Shown in pieces: positions 1 through 9,337 of a DNA stretch of 64,000 nt. A model generated the notes under the pieces. The model saw only the letters and a program-made list of their open reading frames with translations. It searched no databases and was not told the DNA's origin. Numbering within the stretch: position 1 is the stretch's first letter; each line of letters starts with the position of its first letter. The DNA is from JANLQX01 sp031368215 (GTDB lineage: Bacteria > Actinomycetota > Acidimicrobiia > Acidimicrobiales > JANYDT01), in NCBI GenBank assembly GCA_031368215.1, contig JANLRD010000009.1, forward strand, positions 1 to 64,000. The letters are read 5' to 3'. Made by a program: the position numbers and the translations under genes.

Positions 1-3000
1 TTACCGGCTTCCCGGATGTGCGAGATGCAGAGCTCCATCAGCCTGACCCGGTGTGCGAGCACGTCGTTGAGTTCCCTGATCGCGGCCAGGCGCCCCGTCG
101 GGTCCTTGGCGTCGGTCCACGCGTTGCGCAACGCGTCGATCCGGGGATCGAGGGCAGCCTGCTCCTTGTCGGCCGCCGTGGCCTGTGCGATCCAGCTCTT
201 CGCGATGCCGATGTTGACCTGTGCGACCTCGGAGTCGACGTTGAACTTCAACGCCGTCGAGCCCTTGGAGCCGATGGCGTCGCCGAGCGCGCGTGACTGC
301 TCGCGGACGTCCTTGCTGAGCTGGAAGATCTTCGCCTCGCTCGAGTGCACGAGATCCTGCAGCTTGGCGTACTCACGGTCGGCCGGCTTGTGCTCGAGGT
401 CGTAACCGCCCTTCGCCAGTCGGTCGTTCGCGCCCGTTGCGCCCCGGTCGGTCGGGTCCTGCCGCATGGCCACGGCCTGCGCCGTCCGGCGCACGGTCTG
501 CATGTCCTCGATGTGCTTGTCGATGACGCCGAGCTGCTGGGTTCGCAGCCCGTCTGGGATGTCGGTGTACCGCTTGGGGTCGGCGACCGCCGCGCGGCGC
601 TTCGTCAGCCTGTCGAGCTCCTCGTTGGCCTCGGCGATCGCCGCGCCCGCCGTGTCGGGTGACCTATGCACCTGTTCCATCAGAGACTTGCGCAGGGCGT
701 TGAGCCGGTCCCGTCCCTTCTGTCCGGGAAAGTTCTCATCGCCTTTCAGCTGCAAGTCCCAGGCCTTGTTGGACATGCCCACCTGACCGCCAAGCATCTG
801 GGCACCGTTCTCCTTCACGAGCTCGCTGTAGACCTTCATCTTCTCGTCCAATCCCGTGGCGGCGCGCAGGCGCGGGCTCACCTTCTCGAGCTCGGCGATC
901 GCCGCCTTCGGCACTTCGGCGCTCAGCGTCCACGAGCCCGACGCCTTGGCCGTACCCGGGTGCTTCGCGCCCGTGAAGATCTTCCCGAACTCCTGCCGGT
1001 TGAACTCGCCCGACTCGCCCGAGACGGTGAACTCGGCGCGGGCGCCGGCGTCGACGTCGTTCTCCTGGCCGCGCACGACCTGTGCGTTGGAGTGCAGCTC
1101 GTCGTCACCCAGGAACTTCGCCAAGCGACCGGGGTCCTGGTCGTGCGACTGCTTGCCCCCGTACTTCTCGTGCTTGCCCTGCTGGTCGGAGGTCTCGTCC
1201 TGCCACGTGGTGCCGGTCCACGCCGCCGAGCCGCCGAGAAGTTTGTAGTTGTCGTGGTCCTCCTGCGTCCCCAGAGTCCGCACGCTCACCCGTTTGGCCC
1301 CACCCATCGGCGGCAACGCAACCTTGGCGAACGTCTCGAACGCCGTCTGACCCTCGGTGTTGCCGAGGTCGAACTCGTACGTCACCGCGTACAGGGTGCC
1401 CTCCGACCCGCCCTTCTCGTTCGACAGCCCGCCGCTGATCGACCAGTCGCTACCCTCGTTCGCCGTGACCGTCGCGGTGACGTGCACGGTCGTGGCCCCC
1501 ACATGTCGAACGGACATCTCGTCGCCGGTCGTCTGCTGGCCGCTCTTGCCCATCGTGGCGCCGAAGGTGACCGATGCGCTGCCCGACTCCGTGTGGGAGC
1601 TGCCGAACCCGCGTGCTTCGCCGACGGGGATGGCGAGCGCGCCGAGCACGGAGGTGATGGGGAAGTACCCCAGGCTGCCGTCCTTCACCACGCGCTCGGC
1701 GGCATGCTCCTTGAACGCCTTCGCGTCCTTCTCGCTCGCGAACCGCCGCGATCCGGTCTGGTTGGCGGCGTCCGAAACGCTGCCGCCGAGCCCGAAGCCG
1801 ACGGCCCCCGCCTTGACCGTGCCGCCCGCGCCGACCGATTCGGTGTCGCTGACGACGTAGTGGACCTCCCAGACGCCTTCGGCGACTTCCTCGGGCTCGT
1901 CGGCCGTCACGGTGTGCCCCGAGCTGACGCTGACGGACACACCGTGACCGCCCTTCGAAGTCACCCCGGCGTTGCCCGAGACCGAGGTGTTGCCCTTCCC
2001 GTCGTCGGTGAAGCCGCCGCCGACGCTCGTCTGGCGCCCACTTGGCCCCGTCCGGTTGTACGCCCCCTGGGCCGCGACGGTGCCGTTCGGATCCACGGTG
2101 ACGCCGGTATTGACGGCCGACGACTTCTTGAGCGGCGTGCCGTCGGGTTTCGTCCCGTAGACGATCTCCTTGCTCTTCTGCCCCCCGACGGCGAACTTGC
2201 CGTCCCCGGTGACCCCCGCGCTCACCTGCTTGGCCTTCGTGGCCGAGAGGTCGTCGCCGGCCTTGGAGGTCTCGGTCGTGCCGTACGCGCCGCCGACCAG
2301 GTTGCCGCCGACGCCCACTCCAACGCCCTTTTGCGTCTCCCTCCGGTTCGACAGCTCGCCGTCGGTCGTCTCCTCGCCGTGCGTGACCATGCCCAGCTCA
2401 CGCTTGCGATCCCGGATCTGGGTCTGGCCCGACGGGTCCTGGGTGACCGTGGCCGAGTACGCCTTGCCCTTCGACCGCTCGTCGTAGGTCGCGCCCGGGA
2501 CGTTTACGGTGCCGGCCGCCTGCGGCAGCGGCGGGGCAGGGGCGGCTTTGGCCGACGCCCCGCCGGTCGAGGTCGGTGTCGAGGTCGGTGTCGGGGTCGG
2601 TGTCGGGGTCGGGGGTGCTCCCGACGAGCCCCCGCCGGACCCCCCACCCTTGGGGCCATGCGTCGGATCCTCGGCGAGGTGGTCGGGGATCGGCGTCGCC
2701 CCACCCTTGTAGTCGGGCGAGACGATGTACACGTTTCCGGACTTGAAGGCCTTCGGGTACTCCTCACCGGCGCCCTTGTCGAGGTCGTAGATCTGCTCGT
2801 GCCAGTCGTGGCTGTTGCTGCGGTACACGGACTGGGGGTTCGCCTTGTACGCCGCGGCGACCTCGTCGTCCGTGGCGGGCGTGGCCGGGGTGTGGGCCAG
2901 GTGCTGCGAGGGGCGTCCCTCGGGTGCCTTGCGGGGGCCGGTGCGACCGACGCCGGTCGTGGATCCCGCACCGGCCGTCACCGCGCCCTTCGACACCGGC

Positions 3001-3602
3001 GCCTCCGGCGCTGGTGGTGCCGCCTTCTGCTGCGGCTTGAGGTCGATCACGTCCGTCGGACCGTGGGACGGCAGGTCCGTCGCCGGAAGCTGCGGCTCGT
3101 CCGGCGACACGAAGATGTACTTGCCCGAGCGGTAGGCGGACGGGATGCCGCCGGTGCCCTGGTCGAGCACGTAGATCTGGGCGTGCCAGGCGGGGTGCGG
3201 GCTCCTCACCACCGAACTCGGGTTCTTGGCGTAGGCGGCACGGAGTTCGGCGTCATCCACCGGTACCGCACGTCCGATGAGGTGGGCCTGGGAGGGCGGG
3301 GGCGTTCCGGTGCCCTGGACGGTGTCGGCCAGCGCCCCCGGCGAGGGCGGGGCAGTGCCGACCCCGGGCACGGTCTGGTTCAGGGCCGCCGGCGAGGTGT
3401 CTTTCGTTGGGCCGGAGTCCTTCGGCGCTCGTTGGAGCATGGCCGCCAACGCGCGGTTCCCGACCGACTGCTGGAGATGGTGGACCGGGTCCTGATCGCT
3501 CTCACCGTGCCCGGCGGAGGTCGTCGTCGAGCGTCGTGAGGACGAGACCGCTTGCCCGGCGCGCTTCGCGCCCGGACCGAGCTTGTGCGCCGGGGGCCTC
3601 AC
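1..3602 (-). CDS. Giant eCIS-effector-like protein (3' end beyond window)
   Basis: This is an open frame of about 1200 codons that leaves the left edge without a stop, so the C-terminus is missing. Residues 43-58 read LQQSVGNRALAAMLQR. This resembles the GNRA-type leader found near the N-terminus of actinobacterial proteins associated with extracellular contractile injection systems (family knowledge recalled, not searched). Two related repeats follow at about 107-170 and 233-300, sharing AYxxNPxSV, WHxQIY and an SPD end. A Pro/Thr linker lies at about 328-345. A long Gly/Ser/Thr-rich, probably beta-stranded region occupies about 350-620, and a charged helical region about 930-1200. There is no signal peptide or membrane segment near the start, which fits loading into an injection apparatus rather than Sec export. 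The start is taken as the first in-frame GTG after a TGA at 3627-3629; a later ATG at 3440 would cut the leader. The toxic activity, if any, is not recognisable. Confidence 0.6.
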   Translation of the reverse strand, partial: MRPPAHKLGPGAKRAGQAVSSSRRSTTTSAGHGESDQDPVHHLQQSVGNRALAAMLQRAPKDSGPTKDTSPAALNQTVPGVGTAPPSPGALADTVQGTGTPPPSQAHLIGRAVPVDDAELRAAYAKNPSSVVRSPHPAWHAQIYVLDQGTGGIPSAYRSGKYIFVSPDEPQLPATDLPSHGPTDVIDLKPQQKAAPPAPEAPVSKGAVTAGAGSTTGVGRTGPRKAPEGRPSQHLAHTPATPATDDEVAAAYKANPQSVYRSNSHDWHEQIYDLDKGAGEEYPKAFKSGNVYIVSPDYKGGATPIPDHLAEDPTHGPKGGGSGGGSSGAPPTPTPTPTPTSTPTSTGGASAKAAPAPPLPQAAGTVNVPGATYDERSKGKAYSATVTQDPSGQTQIRDRKRELGMVTHGEETTDGELSNRRETQKGVGVGVGGNLVGGAYGTTETSKAGDDLSATKAKQVSAGVTGDGKFAVGGQKSKEIVYGTKPDGTPLKKSSAVNTGVTVDPNGTVAAQGAYNRTGPSGRQTSVGGGFTDDGKGNTSVSGNAGVTSKGGHGVSVSVSSGHTVTADEPEEVAEGVWEVHYVVSDTESVGAGGTVKAGAVGFGLGGSVSDAANQTGSRRFASEKDAKAFKEHAAERVVKDGSLGYFPITSVLGALAIPVGEARGFGSSHTESGSASVTFGATMGKSGQQTTGDEMSVRHVGATTVHVTATVTANEGSDWSISGGLSNEKGGSEGTLYAVTYEFDLGNTEGQTAFETFAKVALPPMGGAKRVSVRTLGTQEDHDNYKLLGGSAAWTGTTWQDETSDQQGKHEKYGGKQSHDQDPGRLAKFLGDDELHSNAQVVRGQENDVDAGARAEFTVSGESGEFNRQEFGKIFTGAKHPGTAKASGSWTLSAEVPKAAIAELEKVSPRLRAATGLDEKMKVYSELVKENGAQMLGGQVGMSNKAWDLQLKGDENFPGQKGRDRLNALRKSLMEQVHRSPDTAGAAIAEANEELDRLTKRRAAVADPKRYTDIPDGLRTQQLGVIDKHIEDMQTVRRTAQAVAMRQDPTDRGATGANDRLAKGGYDLEHKPADREYAKLQDLVHSSEAKIFQLSKDVREQSRALGDAIGSKGSTALKFNVDSEVAQVNIGIAKSWIAQATAADKEQAALDPRIDALRNAWTDAKDPTGRLAAIRELNDVLAHRVRLMELCISHIREAG
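2572..2620 (-). repeat. Pro/Thr-coding tandem repeat
   Basis: Short GGTCGGTGTC-type units are repeated here inside the giant gene. They encode a Pro-Thr/Ser linker between the second ~65-residue repeat and the Gly-rich region. Such a stretch is prone to slippage and probably serves as a flexible spacer. Confidence 0.6.
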
Positions 3603-3753
3603 CGAAGCGCCCGCCGTTGTGGCGTGTCACCCACGCGCGCAAGGTACCACAGTTGCGTCGGCGCGGACCTAGGGCGTCTGCGACCGGTGCGGGTGTTGCG
3701 GAGGCGGCCTGGGACGTAGTGCACTCGATCTTGGGTCGAGAGGCAGAACGGGG

Positions 3754-4443
3754 TTGTTTACGATCGTGCGGGTGATCGAGGATCGAGCGTTGATCATGTT
3801 CATGCGTGCGGTCTCGTGCGGTGATGGCAACCTCGCGTCGCAGCTGTTGGACGCGACCCCGGAGCTGGCTTCCGCTCGGCTTGTCGCAGACGGGTCCCGA
3901 GCGTCGGCAGCGGAGTTCTTTCTCCCGGACTGCGGCGTCTACATGTACGCCGGTCATACCGCGCTGCACGTGGCCGCGGCCGCTTACAACGCGGGGTTCG
4001 CTCGCACACTCGTCGGGGTCGGCGCCGACGTTCGGGCCAGGAATCGTCGTGGTGCGGAACCGTTGCATGAGGCGGTCAGAGGTGGGCCTGGGTCGTTTGG
4101 GTGGGATCCGCAGAAACAGGTGGCAATGGTGGTGTTTCTGATCGACGCGGGAGCAGACCCCGACGCGGTCGCCGCTGGCGGTGTGACACCGTTGCATCGG
4201 GCAGTCCGCAACCGATGCTCGGCCGCGGTACGCGCATTGCTTGACGCCGGCGCCGACCCGCAACGCCCGAACAACAACCATTCGACGGCGATCATGCTGG
4301 CCCGCTGGACCACCGGGCGCCCCGGGAGCGGCTCGCCCGAGGCAAGGGCGGAGCAAGACAAGATCCTTTCAATCCTCTCCGGGAGCGACCTCTCCGAAGA
4401 ACCGACCATTCAGGGTGTGGGGTCGGTCACGCTGGAGTCGTAG
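3754..4443 (+). CDS. Ankyrin-repeat protein
   Basis: This 229-residue protein is built mostly of ankyrin repeats. GHTALHVAAAAYNAGFARTL, a unit with GADVRARNRRGAEPLHEAV, and GADPDAVAAGGVTPLHRAV followed by ALLDAGADPQRPNNN give about four helix-loop-helix units between residues 65 and 190. It has no signal peptide or membrane segment, so it is probably a cytoplasmic protein-binding scaffold. The start is uncertain: TTG at 3754 has GAGAGG 10 bases upstream, while GTG at 3772 and ATGs at 3796 and 3802 are also in frame. It is transcribed divergently from the giant effector-like gene with about 150 bases between them, so the two may share regulation. A partner or immunity role is a guess; ankyrin repeats alone do not give a function. 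Confidence 0.75.
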   Translation: MFTIVRVIEDRALIMFMRAVSCGDGNLASQLLDATPELASARLVADGSRASAAEFFLPDCGVYMYAGHTALHVAAAAYNAGFARTLVGVGADVRARNRRGAEPLHEAVRGGPGSFGWDPQKQVAMVVFLIDAGADPDAVAAGGVTPLHRAVRNRCSAAVRALLDAGADPQRPNNNHSTAIMLARWTTGRPGSGSPEARAEQDKILSILSGSDLSEEPTIQGVGSVTLES

Positions 4444-4862
4444 AAAAGTATGTGTGCATATGACAAGAGGATTGAGAACGTCTGCCCGATTCCCAATGGC
4501 GATCAGCGGGCACCTGCGGACAGTACGTGTACCAAGCATTTCCAACGCAGCGCCAGTTACTCGGCCTCTGCCGGGCTTTCGACACCCAGCCGGCCCTTGC
4601 CGACGACGCGGGGCATCCTTGCCTAGGTCCTGACACAGCACTCCGCCAGCCCGACGACAACACCGTCGGTCTGATGTCGCTTTCGACGCGGGAGCGGTAG
4701 AGGCCGGCCGATCACGAGTGTCGCGTCGCCGCATCGCAGGCCGGGTCGCCGTGCCACGAGCGCAAGCACAGCGTGTCCGCGGACTGCCGCCCCATTGGTG
4801 CAGCTCGAAAATCGCGGAGGCGGCCCCGCTCGGCCGCGGTTCACATCCCAACCCTCTTTGGG
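4444..4862. other. Intergenic stretch without a recognisable gene
   Basis: Open frames on both strands here have the Arg/Pro-rich composition of random high-GC translation and no plausible start signals. I see no RNA gene, strong hairpin or repeat. It separates the ankyrin gene from the convergent small gene that follows. Confidence 0.5.
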
Positions 4863-5312
4863 CTATAGCCGCCGGCGCGGCTCGATCGCGATGACGAAGT
4901 CCGCCAGCCGCGCCGCCACGTCGATTGCCGCGTCGAGCGTCGCTGCGGGCGGGTCCCAGCACTCGGAGACGCGGGTCCACCCGCGACGGCCCAGGAACGG
5001 GCCTGCCTGCGGCTCCTTGCCCAACTGGCGACGCCAACTTGTCTCCTGCGCAGCGAGACGAGTGAGCACCTCGGCGTTCTTCGCGGCCTCGGGATGCTCT
5101 GAATGGAAGCCGATCTCCAATACCTCTTGGTCCCCGAGGCGCAGGAGCTGGGCCTCGTAGTGCTCACGGGTGGCGTCGCCGAACCAGACCTTCACACCCC
5201 GACCGTGCGAGGTGGTCCGCAGGTCAGGGCCGACGACAGCCACGAACCCTTCGACAGCGTCGCGGACCTGGCCAAAGAATTCCGCGTCCACTCCGACAAT
5301 CGTACGAGCCAT
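4863..5312 (-). CDS. Conserved hypothetical protein, 149 aa
   Basis: The frame begins MARTIVGVDAEFFGQVRDAV and ends FVIAIEPRRRL. It has the amino-acid balance of a real soluble protein, with mixed charge, few low-complexity runs and Trp/His scattered through it. There is no signal peptide or membrane helix. The frame stays open upstream for about 85 codons, but that part is Arg-rich and overlaps the divergent aldehyde dehydrogenase, so ATG at 5312 is preferred; GGAGG lies about 14 bases before it. The gene is divergent from the aldehyde dehydrogenase with about 70 bases between the starts. I do not recognise the family. Confidence 0.65.
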   Translation of the reverse strand: MARTIVGVDAEFFGQVRDAVEGFVAVVGPDLRTTSHGRGVKVWFGDATREHYEAQLLRLGDQEVLEIGFHSEHPEAAKNAEVLTRLAAQETSWRRQLGKEPQAGPFLGRRGWTRVSECWDPPAATLDAAIDVAARLADFVIAIEPRRRL

Positions 5313-5383
5313 CCGATGATCGGTCGCCTCCCGGTGGGCGTCGCGATTCGTCTCAGTCTGCCGTTGCTGCCTAGCCTCACACC

Positions 5384-6823
5384 ATGACGAATTCACACCT
5401 GCGCCAGTTCTACATCGACGGCGCCTGGACCGACCCCTCCGGCACCCGAACCCACGACGTCGTGAATCCCGCAACGGAACAGGTGGTCGCGACGATCGCG
5501 TTGGGCGAGCAGGCCGACGTCGATCGTGCCGTCGCCGCGGCGAAAGCGGCTTCGGAGACGTTCTCGCGGACAACGAAAGAGGAGCGGCTCGCTCTCCTCG
5601 GCAAGATCATCGAGGCATACAAGGCGCGCCTCGGCGACATTGCGGTCGCCGTGTCGAGCGAGATGGGCGCACCGCTCACCCTCGCCCAGCGGGCTCAGGC
5701 ACCTGCCGGTCTCGGCCACCTGATGGCAACCGCGAAGGCGCTCGAGTCGCTCGAGTTCTCCGAAGACGTCGGAACCAGTCGCATCGAGTACGAGCCCATC
5801 GGTGTATGCGCGCTTATTACCCCGTGGAACTGGCCGCTCAACCAGATCGCCGCCAAGGTCGCTCCCGCCATCGCGGCGGGTTGCACCATGGTGCTCAAGC
5901 CCTCGGAGATGGCGCCGCTCAATGCGTTGATCTTCGCCGAAGTGATGCACGACGCGGGAGTGCCCAAGGGCGTGTTCAACCTCGTCAACGGCGACGGCCC
6001 CACTGTTGGCGCAGCACTTTCGTCGCATCCCGACGTCGACATGGTCAGCTTCACCGGTTCGACCCGAGCCGGCATCGAGGTTGCCCGCAACGCGGCACCG
6101 ACGGTAAAGCGAGTGCACCAGGAACTCGGCGGGAAGTCCGCCAACATCGTGCTCGACGACGCCGATCTGGAGCAGGTGATCACGCGCGATGTCGGCCGGC
6201 TCGTCATGAACTCCGGTCAGTCGTGCAACGCCGGTACCCGCATGCTCGTCCCTGCGGCGCGCATGGAAGAAGCCGCGGCCATCGCCGCAGCAGCAGCGGA
6301 GAAAATCGCTGTCGGAGATCCGAACGATCCCGGCACCGCCGTCGGCCCGGTGTCGTCGAAGGCGCAGTTCGACAAGGTGCAGGGGCTGATCCAGCGGGGC
6401 ATCGACGAAGGGGCCACGCTCGTCGCCGGAGGCGTCGGCCGCCCCGACGGACTCTCGGCCGGTTACTTCGTGCAGCCGACCGTGTTCGCCAACGTCACCA
6501 ACGACATGACCATCGCCCGCGAGGAGATCTTCGGGCCAGTCCTGTCCATCCTCGGCTACAACGACGAGGACGAGGCCATCCGCATCGCCAACGACACCGT
6601 CTACGGCCTCGCCGGGTATGTCTCGTCGAACGACCTCGAGCGGGCGAAGAAGGTCGCCCGGCAAATCAAGTCGGGCAATGTGCACCTCAACGGCGCAGGG
6701 ACCGACAGCAACGCGATCTTCGGCGGCTACAAGCAGTCGGGCAACGGCCGCGAATTCGGCAAGCACGGCATCATGGAGTTCCTCGAATCGAAAGCTCTCC
6801 TCGGCTTCTACCCGAAGTCCTAG
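5384..6823 (+). CDS. NAD(P)-dependent aldehyde dehydrogenase
   Basis: This 479-residue protein is a full-length member of the aldehyde dehydrogenase superfamily, which oxidises aldehydes to carboxylates with NAD(P)+. Visible family marks are the N-terminal FYIDGAW region, the cofactor loop TPWNWPLNQ, FTGST, the general-base Glu (about E247) in QELGGKSAN, the nucleophile Cys (about C281) in GQSCNAGTR, and EIFGPVLSI near the C-terminus. All catalytic residues are present. The natural substrate cannot be told from sequence. It stands alone on the plus strand, with convergent arcC beginning 12 bases after its stop. Confidence 0.93.
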   Translation: MTNSHLRQFYIDGAWTDPSGTRTHDVVNPATEQVVATIALGEQADVDRAVAAAKAASETFSRTTKEERLALLGKIIEAYKARLGDIAVAVSSEMGAPLTLAQRAQAPAGLGHLMATAKALESLEFSEDVGTSRIEYEPIGVCALITPWNWPLNQIAAKVAPAIAAGCTMVLKPSEMAPLNALIFAEVMHDAGVPKGVFNLVNGDGPTVGAALSSHPDVDMVSFTGSTRAGIEVARNAAPTVKRVHQELGGKSANIVLDDADLEQVITRDVGRLVMNSGQSCNAGTRMLVPAARMEEAAAIAAAAAEKIAVGDPNDPGTAVGPVSSKAQFDKVQGLIQRGIDEGATLVAGGVGRPDGLSAGYFVQPTVFANVTNDMTIAREEIFGPVLSILGYNDEDEAIRIANDTVYGLAGYVSSNDLERAKKVARQIKSGNVHLNGAGTDSNAIFGGYKQSGNGREFGKHGIMEFLESKALLGFYPKS

Positions 6824-6834
6824 CGCGTCCGACG

Positions 6835-7746
6835 TCAGCCCGGGTGCACGGTCGTGCCGGCCTCCCCGGACAGGACGGCCTCGGCCCGGCCGAGCGCACC
6901 GATGGCGGCGCGCTTGCCGGTGCGCTCCACGAACCGGCAGGCCGCTTCGACCTTGGGGCCCATGGAGCCTGCCGGGAAACGTCGCGCCCGGAGTTCGCCG
7001 GTCGTGACGGACCGCATCACCGTCGCATCGGGGGTGCCCCAGCCGTCGATCACCCCGTCGGCGTCGGTGAGCAGGAGCATGGCGTCGGCCCCGAGGTTCT
7101 CGGCGAGGAGAGCGGTCGTGAGGTCCTTGTCGATCACCGCGTCGACCCCACGCCGGTGGCCACCGGCGTCGACCACCACCGGGATACCCCCGCCACCGGC
7201 ACAGATCACCACGACTCCGGCTTCGAGCAACCTGGCCACCATCGCCTCCTCCACGATGCGCAGCGGTTGCGGTGAGGCCACCACGCGCCGCCACACCACC
7301 CCGTCGGCCCGCATGGTCCAACCCATCCGTCCGCCGACGTGGGTCGCCTCGATCTCCGAGGAGTACACGGGCCCGACGAACTTCGTGGGGGAATCGAACG
7401 CTGAATCGTCGGCGGCCACGACGGTCTGGGTGACGAGCGCCGCCACATCGCGCCCGGGGAGGGCGTTCGCAAGCTCCTGGAGCAGCCAGTAGCCGATCAG
7501 GCCCTGCGTCTCGGCACCCAGCTCGGCGAGCGGGTAAGCCCGCGTCAACGACCGGTCGGCGGCGGACTCCAACGCCAGGAGGCCGACCTGCGGACCGTTG
7601 CCGTGGGTTATGACAAGTTCGTGGCGAATCGCGAGCGGGGCCAGCGACGCTACGGCGACGGCAACGTTGTGTTCCTGCACATCGGCGTCGGGCCGTTGCC
7701 CCCGACGCAGGAGTGCATTGCCGCCGAGCGCCGCCACGATTCGCAC
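6835..7746 (-). CDS. arcC: Carbamate kinase
   Basis: This 303-residue protein matches carbamate kinase, which converts carbamoyl phosphate plus ADP to ATP, CO2 and ammonia. The N-terminus VRIVAALGGNALLRRGQ carries the ALGGNAL motif. ITHGNGPQVGLLALE, an AGGGGIPV segment, DKDLTTALLAENLGAD and GSMGPKVEAACRFVE are all typical of the amino-acid-kinase fold. GTG at 7746 is chosen because the GGNAL motif normally follows the start within about ten residues. It is the last gene of a minus-strand operon after the M20 hydrolase (19-base gap) and ygeW. In this setting it probably harvests ATP from carbamoyl phosphate made by the transcarbamoylase. Confidence 0.93.
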   Translation of the reverse strand: MRIVAALGGNALLRRGQRPDADVQEHNVAVAVASLAPLAIRHELVITHGNGPQVGLLALESAADRSLTRAYPLAELGAETQGLIGYWLLQELANALPGRDVAALVTQTVVAADDSAFDSPTKFVGPVYSSEIEATHVGGRMGWTMRADGVVWRRVVASPQPLRIVEEAMVARLLEAGVVVICAGGGGIPVVVDAGGHRRGVDAVIDKDLTTALLAENLGADAMLLLTDADGVIDGWGTPDATVMRSVTTGELRARRFPAGSMGPKVEAACRFVERTGKRAAIGALGRAEAVLSGEAGTTVHPG

Positions 7747-7765
7747 GGTGTCGGTCCCCGTCCGT

Positions 7766-9337
7766 TCAGGACGCCGACAGGGACACGAACATCGCCGGGA
7801 ACCGGGCCAGGACGGCGATCGCGTGCTGGAGCTCGCGCTCGTCGACGCACTCACCGATGCGATGCGTGTTCTGCTCGATGCCGGCCCCCACCCCGAACAT
7901 GGCCGGGTGCTTGACGGCTCCCGACGTGACCCATTGCTTCGATGCCGGCACGTCGATGGCCGAGCTGTCGACGTGGACGGGGAAGCCGACACCGTCGGTG
8001 GAGAACACCCAGCGGTCCACACGTGGTTCGCTGCGCAGGGCGCCGGCCGTTGCCCCACCATCAGGCTCAGTGACATGCGCGCTGACGACAGCACGGTAGC
8101 TCGCCACTGCGGCGGTGATTGCCGGATGATCCTCGGGTGTGGCCCACCCCGGGTAGATCTGCGCGTTGTCGGGGTGGTACCCGGTCTCAGTTGGCTGGTC
8201 GTAACGGGGGACGATCACGTCGACGACGAGGCCAGCGGCGCGCGCCCCGGCTATTGCATCGAGTGACTCGATCTCCGCGACGGCGACTTCCGGTGTCTCG
8301 CCGACGGTCAGGCGGCGATCGAAGCGGAACGTGAAGCGCTCGGGTACGGCGCAGTCACTAGGCGTGTCGAGCTTGGCCCACGACGCCGTGCGCGTGCCCC
8401 GGCCGAGGAACGGATGGTCCCCGAACCCCACCGTGGCGGCCTGCCGGGCGGCCTCGGCCAGGATCGCGCCACCGTGTTCCAGGGGGTTCAGGCCCAGATG
8501 GGGCATCGAACCGTGGCAGGAGCGCCCGATGACGGTCACCTCGATCTGCATCCGCCCTCGTTGTCCCCGGTACAGCCCGAGCGCGCCCTTCACCGAATCG
8601 CCCGTGCCCTCGGTGAGGATCACCACGTCGGGAACGAGACTCGGGGGAGCGCCGGGAAGCACCTTGGCCATCACGTAGCGGGGGCCACCTCCGTCGTTGT
8701 CCTCCTCGGCCACGGTGGCATAGGAGCGAATGACCGCTCCGTACAACGAGCCTTGGGGCACGAGCTCCAGCAGGATTTTCGTGGCGATGATCTGCGACAC
8801 GACGCCGGCGAGCTGGTCCGCCGATCCCCGTCCGAACACGAGGTGGTGCCAATCGGCTTCCGGCGGGACGTATCCCAACTCTTGGCGGAGCGCACCGGGG
8901 ACGAGCCGGGCGGGATCGGTGAGGCCGTCATAGGGATCGAGGGCACCGTGCAGCTTCTCGTGCCACTGCCCGCGCAGCGCCAGCACGGTGTCCGAATGGC
9001 CGTCGAGATAGATGACCTTCTTGTGGTCCGGGTGGACGCCGTCACCGCCGTCCTGCACCGTCCACACGAGGTTGCCGAACTCGTCGAACCACACGTCGGT
9101 CGGGGCCAGCACCGCTTTGACATCGATGATCGCGTCGCGCAGGAAGGTGAGGCGGGCGTGCTCGTGGTTCGACAGGCCCGCACGGTGGTCACCGCCCTGA
9201 TCCTCGGCACGGTCAACGAAGTCAGCCGGGATACGGATGGCCTCCTTCAAGATGGCGACCGCCAAGGGCCGGTACCGCTCCGCGAGTTCGGCGACGCGGG
9301 CGTCGAGCGTCGACTGCAGCGTGTCGGACATGTTCAT
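7766..9337 (-). CDS. M20-family metallohydrolase (YgeY-like context)
   Basis: This 523-residue protein belongs to the zinc-dependent M20/ArgE-DapE hydrolases, which cleave amide bonds of acylated amino acids or ureido compounds. YLDGHSDTV (H114, D116) supplies the first metal ligand and its Asp, VAEEDNDGGG the catalytic Glu pair, and GRSCHGSMPH the dimerisation-domain His region. It is longer than a typical M20 enzyme of about 400 residues. Its ATG overlaps the ygeW stop as ATGA, so the two are translationally coupled. The order ygeW-hydrolase-arcC resembles E. coli ygeW-ygeX-ygeY-yqeA, where YgeY is an M20 enzyme; a ygeX-type lyase is absent here. The substrate is inferred only as a ureido or amide intermediate. 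Confidence 0.85.
   Translation of the reverse strand: MNMSDTLQSTLDARVAELAERYRPLAVAILKEAIRIPADFVDRAEDQGGDHRAGLSNHEHARLTFLRDAIIDVKAVLAPTDVWFDEFGNLVWTVQDGGDGVHPDHKKVIYLDGHSDTVLALRGQWHEKLHGALDPYDGLTDPARLVPGALRQELGYVPPEADWHHLVFGRGSADQLAGVVSQIIATKILLELVPQGSLYGAVIRSYATVAEEDNDGGGPRYVMAKVLPGAPPSLVPDVVILTEGTGDSVKGALGLYRGQRGRMQIEVTVIGRSCHGSMPHLGLNPLEHGGAILAEAARQAATVGFGDHPFLGRGTRTASWAKLDTPSDCAVPERFTFRFDRRLTVGETPEVAVAEIESLDAIAGARAAGLVVDVIVPRYDQPTETGYHPDNAQIYPGWATPEDHPAITAAVASYRAVVSAHVTEPDGGATAGALRSEPRVDRWVFSTDGVGFPVHVDSSAIDVPASKQWVTSGAVKHPAMFGVGAGIEQNTHRIGECVDERELQHAIAVLARFPAMFVSLSAS

Noticed and set aside
666..3539. 957-codon plus-strand open frame
   Set aside because: Leu/Arg/Gly/Val-rich with no motif; it is the antisense shadow of the large minus-strand gene, whose translation has clear repeats and a leader motif.
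4444..4862. Possible small genes in the gap
   Set aside because: All frames are Arg/Pro-rich without start signals or homology that I can recognise.
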